A stretch of DNA of 34,497 nucleotides from positions 1-34,497 of the forward strand of contig JAMXLI010000278.1 in NCBI GenBank assembly GCA_024281115.1. The letters run 5' to 3'. Below are positions 27,908-34,497 of this stretch, piece after piece. The notes under the pieces were generated by a model. It was not told the DNA's origin. It saw only the letters and a list, made by a program, of their open reading frames with translations, and did not search any database. The translations under genes and the position numbers were made by a program. The DNA comes from Terriglobales bacterium. GTDB lineage: Bacteria > Acidobacteriota > Terriglobia > Terriglobales > Acidobacteriaceae. Within the stretch, counting starts at the first letter, position 1. Each line of letters starts with the position of its first letter.

Positions 27908-28954
27908 ATGGTCACCATTCGCGATGTTGCCAAAAAAAGCGGATTCTCCCCGACGACGGTGTCTATCGTCCTCAGCAATGCGCCCCTGGCGCGCTATATT
28001 CCAGCCGAGACCAAGCAGCGCATCGAAAAGGTAGCCAAGCGCCTGGGCTACCGGCCCAACTCGTTCGCGCGCGCGCTGCGCAGCCGCCGTAGCCATGCCG
28101 TGGGGGTGATGGTCTTCGATATGACGGATCCCTACTGCACGCTCATCCTGCGCGGGATCGAGAGTTCGCTGTACCAGGCTTCCTACCTCCCTATTCTCAC
28201 GGACGTGCATAACGAGCGCAGTCGCTTCGAGCGCTACCTGGAAATGCTGCTCGACCGCCGCGTCGAAGCGTTGATCGTGCTGGCCAATTGGCTGTTTCTC
28301 GACATTAACCTGCTGGCCGACCTGGAAAAGAGCCGCATTCCCACCGTGATGATTGGCCGCGAGCTGCGGGCCGAGGCCATCAGTTCGGTGGTGGTGGATA
28401 ACGAGCTGGGCGCGCGCACCGCCCTCGACCACTTGTACTCGCTCGGCCACCGCAAAATTGCTTTCATCCGCGGGCCCAAGATGCTCACCGACAGCGCCCC
28501 GCGCTGGAAAGGGATCCGCAGCTTCGCCCACTCGGCCGGGCTCGAGCTGGATGCCGAGCTGATCGTGGACCTGCCTGAATCGCCCCAGGCCCTCTCCAGT
28601 TTCGAGGCCGGCTACCAGCTCACGGAGGAGCTGCTGTTGCGCAAACGGCCTTTTACCGCGCTGCTGGCGTTCGACGACATGACCGCGTTCGGCGCCATTC
28701 GCGCGCTGTCGAAAGCCGGAATTCGCGTGCCGGAACAGTGCTCGGTCATCGGCTTCGACGATGTCGGACCGGCGGCGCTCTATACCCCATCTCTCACCAC
28801 CGTCCGGCAGCCCATGGAGGCAATGGGCTCGATGGGGGTAAGCGTGATCCTGGATGGGATCAACCGGGCCCTGGAGAAAAAGGAGTTTGACACGGTGCAC
28901 CACAAGCTGGCGCCGGAGTTGGTCGTCCGGGAGTCCACCCGCGCGCAGCAGTGA
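27908..28954 (+). CDS. LacI family transcriptional regulator
   Basis: MVTIRDVAKKSGFSPTTVSIVLSN...RIEKVAKRLGYRPNSFARALRSRRS HTH and hinge; periplasmic-binding-like core with GFDDVGPAALYTPSLTTVRQP. Confidence 0.95.
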   Translation: MVTIRDVAKKSGFSPTTVSIVLSNAPLARYIPAETKQRIEKVAKRLGYRPNSFARALRSRRSHAVGVMVFDMTDPYCTLILRGIESSLYQASYLPILTDVHNERSRFERYLEMLLDRRVEALIVLANWLFLDINLLADLEKSRIPTVMIGRELRAEAISSVVVDNELGARTALDHLYSLGHRKIAFIRGPKMLTDSAPRWKGIRSFAHSAGLELDAELIVDLPESPQALSSFEAGYQLTEELLLRKRPFTALLAFDDMTAFGAIRALSKAGIRVPEQCSVIGFDDVGPAALYTPSLTTVRQPMEAMGSMGVSVILDGINRALEKKEFDTVHHKLAPELVVRESTRAQQ

Positions 28955-28983
28955 GAAAACAGTGGCGGCGGGCCGGCGGGGGC

Positions 28984-29034
28984 TTGACAGGCACATGGGA
29001 GCCGAGCATATTAATTCGATTTAATAAAAGGTTT
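28984..29034 (+). promoter_or_regulatory. Promoter and candidate LacI operator (op2) upstream of the TonB-dependent receptor
   Basis: TTGACA (28984-28989), 17-nt spacer, CATATT (29007-29012), then ATTCGATTTAATAAAAGGTTT (29014-29034), 17/21 identical to op1. Confidence 0.65.
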
Positions 29035-29062
29035 CACCGGAACTCCCAGTGGGGGGGGAGCT

Positions 29063-29080
29063 CTCCGCGGGATCGCGGAG
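29063..29080 (+). promoter_or_regulatory. Leader hairpin upstream of the TonB-dependent receptor
   Basis: CTCCGCG-GGAT-CGCGGAG perfect 7-bp stem in the long 5' leader. Confidence 0.4.
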
Positions 29081-29195
29081 CCGCTTGCGGGAGAGTAGAA
29101 GGCGTGGGGACAGAAAATCGTTTGAAATCGCGGGGGGCCAGAAGCTCGTCCGCACGGACCTGAGTACGACGCCAGTTCACAAAGGAGTCGGGGTG

Positions 29196-32100
29196 ATGAA
29201 ATCCGCAATGGGTTGGGGCGCTGCTTGCCTCTCTGTTCTGCTTGTGAGTCTTCCTCTGATGGCGCAGGATACGGCCTCGCTGACGGGAACGGTCCGGGAC
29301 CCCAGCGGCGCCAACGTGGCCAATGCCCAGGTTAAGGTGTCGAGCCCCGAGCGCGGTATCCAGCGCGCCACCGTCAGCAACGATACGGGCGACTGGCTGG
29401 TGCCCGCGCTGCCGCCCGGCTCCTACAATCTGGACATCTCCGCCCCCGGGTTCAAGGAATATCACGCCGCCGGAATTGTTCTACGCGTCGCCCAGAAGGC
29501 GCGCGCCGACGCCGCGCTGCAGGTGGGCTCCACCGCCACGGAGGTAACGGTGCAGGGCACCAACGTGGCGCAGGTGGAGACCCAGTCGTCCGAGCTCGCC
29601 GGCACGGTGACCGGAAAAGAAATCACCCAGCTGCAGCTGAACGGCCGCTCCTTTACTCAGCTGGTCACCTTGACGCCCGGCGTCAGCAACCAGACCGGTC
29701 AGCTGGAAGGCCAAGTGGGGATCACCGCGAACGTTTCCTTCAGCGTGAATGGCGGCCGCACCGAGTACAACAACTGGGAACTGGACGGCGGCGACAACAT
29801 GGACAACGGCAGCAACACCTCGCTGAACGTCTATCCCAGTGTGGATGCCATCTCCGAGTTCCGCGTTCTGACCTCGAATTACGGCGCCCAGTACGGACGC
29901 AACGGCTCCGGCACGGTCGAGACTGAGATCAAGTCGGGCACCAGCCGCTTTCACGGCAGCGCGTATGAATTCGTGCGCAACGACGCCTTCAACGCGCGCA
30001 ACTTCTTCCAGTCCGAGGTCCCGCCCTACAAGAAGAACGACTGGGGATACACCGTGGGCGGACCGGTGTACATACCCGGGGTTTACAACACCGACAAGCA
30101 GAAGACTTTCTTCTTTTTCTCGGAAGAGTGGCGTCGCGACCGCGTTCCCGGGCAGACGTTCAGCCAGCCCGTGCCGTCCGTAGCGGAGCGCAGCGGCAAT
30201 TTCAGCGACCTGTGCCCCAATCCAACCACCGGGTCGTTCCTTGATTGCCCCATCAACCCGGCCACGAATACTTTCTTTCCCGGAAACCAGGTGCCGGTGG
30301 ACCCGGCGGCGGGCGCGCTGCTCGGCATGATCCCGGAGCCGAACTCGGGCGTGCCCGGCAACGAGGTGTACAACGCCGCCCCTCCGCAGCCGACCAACTG
30401 GCGGGAGGAGCTTTTCCGCATTGACCATAACTTCAACTCGCGGTTCCGCGGGATGTTCCATTACATTCACGATTCCTGGGACACGGTTACCGCCACCCCG
30501 CTGTGGACCAATGCCGGCAGCTTTCCCTCGGTGCAGACCAATTTCATTGGACCGGCGGTGAGCATGGTGGCTCGTCTTACCGCCACGGCTTCGCCCACCC
30601 TGCTGAACGAATTCGTGATGAGCTACACCACCGACCACATCACCCTGCAGAGCACGGGCACGCCCGATCCCAATGCCTGGAAGCGTCCCGCCGGATTGCC
30701 CATGGGCGCGCTCTTTAATAACGGCTTTGGCGGAAAACTGCCCGGGTTCAGCGTTGGCGGCAATGCCGTGTATGGCAGCGGCGGCTTCGGCCAGGACCCC
30801 GGCTACATTCCCAACGGGCTTTACAATTCCAACCCGACTTACACCCTGCGCGACAACGTTAGCAAGAGCCTGGGCCGGCACAATCTTCAGTTCGGCGCCT
30901 ATGCCGTGTTCGCGCAGAAAAATGAGCTGAGCGGCAACGATCCCAGCATCAACGGTTTCCTGACCTTCGATACCGGCTCGACGGTCAGCACCGGTAATGC
31001 CTTCGCGGACCTGCTCACCGGCCGTATCTCGTCGTTCCAGCAGCAGAGCTCGCAGCCCAAGTATTACAACCGCTACAAGATCGTCGAGCCCTACTTTCAG
31101 GACGACTGGCGGGTGAACGATCGCCTCACCCTGAACCTGGGCTTACGGCTGAGCCTTTTCGGCACCTACCGGGAACGCTACCACCAGGCCTTCAACTTCG
31201 ATCCGCGGGCCTGGGACCCGGCGCGAGCGCCGCTGGTCGATGCGGATGGCTCGGTCACGGGGGTGGAGGGCGCCCTGATCCCAGGCACGGGGGCGCAATT
31301 CAACGGCATCGTGCAGTGCGGGGTGAACGGCGTCCCCGCCGGCTGCATGACCGGGCACTTGTTTAATCCCGCGCCGCGCGTGGGATTCGCCTTCGATCCC
31401 AAGGGCAACGGCAAAACGGCGATTCGCGGCGGCTATGGAATCTTTTTCGAGCACACCAACGGCAACGAGGCAAACTCCGAGGCGCTGGAGAACTCGCCGC
31501 CGCTGGTGCAGTCTCCGACCCAGTTCAACATTCTCGGCTACGCCAACATTGGCGGAAGCGCGTCGGGACAGCCGCTGGCCTTCCCCGCCAACATCATTTC
31601 CATTCCCACCAAGGCGATCTGGCCGTACTACCAGCAGTGGCACCTCGACCTGCAGCATGAGCTGGTACGCAATACCGTGCTCACGCTCTCGTACGTAGGC
31701 AGCAAGGGAACGCACCTGGGCAGGCAAGTGGACATGAACCAGATACCGCTGGTGCCGCTGTCAGCCAATCCTTACAAACCCGGCGAGCCCATCGGGGGCA
31801 ATATTGATCCCACTACCGGCAGTCCTTCGCACGACGACTGTGGGACGGGCATGACGCCGAGCGGGGTTCTGGTGCCCGGCTACAATCCCACAGGTCTGCC
31901 GACGCCCGGTACTCCCGGCATGAATCTGTTCATTGCGTGCGGCAATGATCCCAACCCGTTCCGGCCGTTCCGCGGCTATGGTGACATCCGGCGGCTGGAC
32001 GATGCGGCGTCCTCCACCTACCAGGCATTCCAGGCTTCGGCCCGGCACAACGTAGGCGGACTGCAGCTGAGCGTCGCCTACTCCTACAGCCATGCCATTG

Positions 32101-32837
32101 ACGACTCCTCTTCCGGCGGCCAGTTCGGCGACGCTGGAATCCTGGACGCTTATCACCCTTCGGCGTTCCGGGCCTCCTCCAATTTCGATCAGCGGCATTT
32201 GCTCAACATCAGCTACGTCTACGACCTGCCCTTCTTCCGCAGCCCGGGCCTGGCGCACACCCTGCTGGGCGGCTGGCAGTACTCCGGCATCACCACCTGG
32301 CAGACGGGCGCGCCGTTCAGCGTGTACAACAACACACAATTTGCCGACAATGCCGGGTTGGGCAACGGCGTTGCCTCGGCGGCGGGGCAGTCCTACGCCG
32401 ACCTGATCGGCGACCCGCGCGCCAACATTACGCAGGTCCCGGTCGAGGGCGCCGGCCCGCTGGTCTATAACCCGGCGGCCTTTGCGGCTCCGCGCGGCCT
32501 CACGCTCGGCGATTCCGGTCGCAATATACTGCGCAACCCCAGGCACACGAACTTCGACATGGCGCTGTTCAAGCATTTCGCCATCCGCGAGAGTGCGGGC
32601 CTGGAGTTCCGCGCCGAGGCCTTCAACATCTTCAATCACACGTCGTTCGGCCCCTTGGCCGGCGATGCCGGTTCAGCCGCGGGCAACGGATTCTCCTCGG
32701 GCACTGCGACCTTCAGCTGCTACGGCGGTCCGGCCAACTCCTCTGGAGACCCATCGTGCCTCTCCAACAACTTCCTGCACACAGCGACGGCCTACAATGC
32801 GCGTATTCTGCAATTGGGCCTGAAACTGCTGTTCTAG
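29196..32837 (+). CDS. Oar-like TonB-dependent receptor with N-terminal carboxypeptidase-regulatory-like domain
   Basis: AAAGGAG RBS then ATG 29196. Signal peptide; ASLTGTVRDPSGANVANAQVKV; plug LNGRSFTQLVTLTPGVSNQ...YGAQYGRNGSGTVETEIKSGTSRFHGSAYEFVRND; terminal ILQLGLKLLF. Confidence 0.93.
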   Translation: MKSAMGWGAACLSVLLVSLPLMAQDTASLTGTVRDPSGANVANAQVKVSSPERGIQRATVSNDTGDWLVPALPPGSYNLDISAPGFKEYHAAGIVLRVAQKARADAALQVGSTATEVTVQGTNVAQVETQSSELAGTVTGKEITQLQLNGRSFTQLVTLTPGVSNQTGQLEGQVGITANVSFSVNGGRTEYNNWELDGGDNMDNGSNTSLNVYPSVDAISEFRVLTSNYGAQYGRNGSGTVETEIKSGTSRFHGSAYEFVRNDAFNARNFFQSEVPPYKKNDWGYTVGGPVYIPGVYNTDKQKTFFFFSEEWRRDRVPGQTFSQPVPSVAERSGNFSDLCPNPTTGSFLDCPINPATNTFFPGNQVPVDPAAGALLGMIPEPNSGVPGNEVYNAAPPQPTNWREELFRIDHNFNSRFRGMFHYIHDSWDTVTATPLWTNAGSFPSVQTNFIGPAVSMVARLTATASPTLLNEFVMSYTTDHITLQSTGTPDPNAWKRPAGLPMGALFNNGFGGKLPGFSVGGNAVYGSGGFGQDPGYIPNGLYNSNPTYTLRDNVSKSLGRHNLQFGAYAVFAQKNELSGNDPSINGFLTFDTGSTVSTGNAFADLLTGRISSFQQQSSQPKYYNRYKIVEPYFQDDWRVNDRLTLNLGLRLSLFGTYRERYHQAFNFDPRAWDPARAPLVDADGSVTGVEGALIPGTGAQFNGIVQCGVNGVPAGCMTGHLFNPAPRVGFAFDPKGNGKTAIRGGYGIFFEHTNGNEANSEALENSPPLVQSPTQFNILGYANIGGSASGQPLAFPANIISIPTKAIWPYYQQWHLDLQHELVRNTVLTLSYVGSKGTHLGRQVDMNQIPLVPLSANPYKPGEPIGGNIDPTTGSPSHDDCGTGMTPSGVLVPGYNPTGLPTPGTPGMNLFIACGNDPNPFRPFRGYGDIRRLDDAASSTYQAFQASARHNVGGLQLSVAYSYSHAIDDSSSGGQFGDAGILDAYHPSAFRASSNFDQRHLLNISYVYDLPFFRSPGLAHTLLGGWQYSGITTWQTGAPFSVYNNTQFADNAGLGNGVASAAGQSYADLIGDPRANITQVPVEGAGPLVYNPAAFAAPRGLTLGDSGRNILRNPRHTNFDMALFKHFAIRESAGLEFRAEAFNIFNHTSFGPLAGDAGSAAGNGFSSGTATFSCYGGPANSSGDPSCLSNNFLHTATAYNARILQLGLKLLF

Positions 32838-32847
32838 AACCCACGAA

Positions 32848-32880
32848 GGCCCGGCCCGCATAGGCCGGGTCTTTTCTTTC
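32848..32880 (+). terminator. Intrinsic terminator of the TonB-dependent receptor gene
   Basis: GGCCCGGCC-cgcata-GGCCGGGTC stem (one G-T pair) followed by TTTTCTTT. Confidence 0.8.
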
Positions 32881-32922
32881 CTGAGCGCGGTTTCCATCCT
32901 TGCCGGGCTTCTTGCCATCTGA

Positions 32923-33351
32923 ATGACGGTGAGTCCAGGGCTGCAGATCGTCTGGCTGATGGTGATGGCCATTCCCATCGCCTGCATCAGCTGGACGGTC
33001 ACGCATGAAGACATTTTTCGCGAGCCCCGCGAGTACTGTGCCCAGCGCAGCCGCAGCGCGAGCAGCGTCTTCACCCGCAAGTGCTTTTACCTGTTTACCT
33101 GCGAATACTGTTTCAGCCACTACGTGACAGCGTTGTTTCTGGTGATCACTCGCTACAGGCTGCTCTACATGGATTGGCGTGGATACCTGATAGCGGGCTT
33201 TGCGCTCGTGTTCGTGGCGAACTTCTATATGGGTGTGTTCGGCAAGGTAAAGCTGGAGGTTCGGCGTGAGCGCGTCGAGCTCAAACAGGTGGAGCAGGAA
33301 GTGAAGCGCGAGCAGAACGGTCCCGGCGAGAACGTGCGCCCCGCGGCCTGA
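32923..33351 (+). CDS. Hypothetical membrane protein with Cys-rich segment
   Basis: 142 aa, hydrophobic segments at both ends, CAQRSRSASSVFTRKCFYLFTCEYCFSHYVTALFLV, charged C-terminal helix. Confidence 0.6.
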   Translation: MTVSPGLQIVWLMVMAIPIACISWTVTHEDIFREPREYCAQRSRSASSVFTRKCFYLFTCEYCFSHYVTALFLVITRYRLLYMDWRGYLIAGFALVFVANFYMGVFGKVKLEVRRERVELKQVEQEVKREQNGPGENVRPAA

Positions 33352-33492
33352 AGCCGCTCCCCGCCTAACGTGCTAACGGCAGCAGACTCAGCAGAATTTC
33401 TGACTAACCCTGTCCCCCCTCGGCTTGGCGCCGCTCAGAACCGCTACAATCGCATTCTCCGAATAAAGTCTGCTGCCCACCGGAGGAGCGCG

Positions 33493-34035
33493 ATGGACCA
33501 GGACCTGCAAACCACGATGTCGCTTCTCGCCCGCACCCCGGCCGCTCTCGCCGCCCTGCTGCGCGACCTGCCGGAAGCCTGGACCCACAGCAACGAGGGC
33601 GAGGGCACCTGGAGCGCCTTTGACATCATGGGCCACCTGATTCACGGTGAACGCACGGATTGGCTGCCACGGACAAAATGGGTGCTGCAAGTGGGCGAGA
33701 GCCGCCCTTTTGAACCTTTTGATCGCACCGCGCAGGCGAGGGCCAGCCAGGGTAAGTCGCTGGCCCAGCTCTTGGATGAATTCGCCGGCTTGCGGGCCGA
33801 AAACTTGGCTGCACTGCGGGCCATGAATCTGCGTCCATCCGACCTGGAGCGGCGCGGCCTGCATCCCGCCCTGGGTACCGTCACCCTGTCGCAACTGTTG
33901 GCCACCTGGGCAGCTCACGACCTGACCCATCTGCACCAGCTGGCCCGGGTAATGGCCCACCAATATCGTGGCGCGGTGGGTCCCTGGAGCGCGTATCTGG
34001 GAGTGCTGCAGTGCGCCGGGCACAGCTCCCCTTAA
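33493..34035 (+). CDS. DinB family protein
   Basis: GGAGGAG RBS then ATG 33493. LLARTPAALAALLRDLPEAWTHSNEGEGTWSAFDIMGHLIHGERTDW...TLSQLLATWAAHDLTHLHQLARVM with the DinB-type His pattern. Confidence 0.88.
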   Translation: MDQDLQTTMSLLARTPAALAALLRDLPEAWTHSNEGEGTWSAFDIMGHLIHGERTDWLPRTKWVLQVGESRPFEPFDRTAQARASQGKSLAQLLDEFAGLRAENLAALRAMNLRPSDLERRGLHPALGTVTLSQLLATWAAHDLTHLHQLARVMAHQYRGAVGPWSAYLGVLQCAGHSSP

Positions 34036-34104
34036 GGGATTCTCGTAACCGGCGCAGCGGCGCCGCCGCTCGGGCGTCAAGGTCCGCCGGGACTGAGCGC
34101 GGGC

Positions 34105-34497
34105 CTATAAGTTTTCGGCAAACGCGCGCAGGCGCTGTTTGAAGCTTGCCGCATCCTCCCAGAAGGCCGCGTGTCCCGCGTTCGCCATGCGGTGAACTTG
34201 AGCGTGCGGAAGGCCCCGTTTGTGCTGGTCCAGGGCGGAGATCTTGACGATCCGGTCATCCGCGCCGTGTGTAATCAGCATGGGCTTGCGCAGCCTGGGA
34301 AGCAGGTCGTCATTGTCGAAGGCGCGCGAGAACAGCGCCTGGCGGACATACGGTGGCACCCACAAGTTGTAGCCCAGCATCAGGTACAGGTCCGCGGCGG
34401 TGGGCTCCTGGACAAAGCACAGGCGCAGCAGCGCTTCCATCGCGCGCGTACTTTCTTCCACATCCGTGGCAAAGAAACCGGGCACCAGGCTCAGAAA
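34105..34497 (-). CDS. Alpha/beta hydrolase, C-terminal part; 5' end outside window
   Basis: Frame stays open to the window edge (FLSLVPGFFATDVEES...). PMLITHGADDRIVKISALDQHKRGLPHAQVHRMANAGHAAFWEDAASFKQRLRAF: Asp and His of the triad. Confidence 0.85.
   Translation of the reverse strand, partial: FLSLVPGFFATDVEESTRAMEALLRLCFVQEPTAADLYLMLGYNLWVPPYVRQALFSRAFDNDDLLPRLRKPMLITHGADDRIVKISALDQHKRGLPHAQVHRMANAGHAAFWEDAASFKQRLRAFAENL

Noticed and set aside
27407-28996. 529-aa minus-strand ORF opposite the SIS and lacI genes
   Set aside because: High-GC antisense shadow of two well-supported genes, with low-complexity Gln/Arg/Gly/Ala composition and no recognisable domain.

Overview
The window is about 34.5 kb of high-GC bacterial chromosome. 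Its gene families (DUF5916 outer-membrane-type protein, choice-of-anchor D/PQQ-like secreted protein, Oar-like TonB-dependent receptor with a CarboxypepD_reg-like N-terminus) suggest an Acidobacteria-type genome; that taxonomic guess is inference. I support about 27 protein-coding genes, including lepA (partial), dnaB, rpiA, a CtpA-like S41 protein, an APC permease, a CocE/NonD hydrolase, a TolB-PHP fusion, cysteine dioxygenase, tatA, a group II PLP decarboxylase, a GlmS-isomerase-like SIS protein, a LacI regulator and DinB. I saw no tRNA, rRNA, CRISPR array, IS element or prophage. Main observations: (1) a candidate LacI regulon, where a 21-bp near-palindrome upstream of the stand-alone GlmS-like isomerase matches at 17/21 positions a site just downstream of a TTGACA promoter for the TonB-dependent receptor, with the lacI gene between them; (2) an S41/PDZ protein in which all three residues of the Ser-Lys-Gln catalytic triad are replaced at exactly the expected spacing, so it is a predicted pseudoprotease; (3) a hairpin-rich gap ending in a very strong minus-strand intrinsic terminator between dnaB and the DUF5916 gene, a possible ncRNA; (4) a cysteine dioxygenase that keeps the Cys and Tyr equivalents of the mammalian Cys93-Tyr157 cofactor; (5) a small zinc-ribbon gene with a promoter positioned for a leaderless transcript; (6) several palindromes overlapping promoter elements (tatA, S41 gene, CDO). 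No claim was checked against a database.
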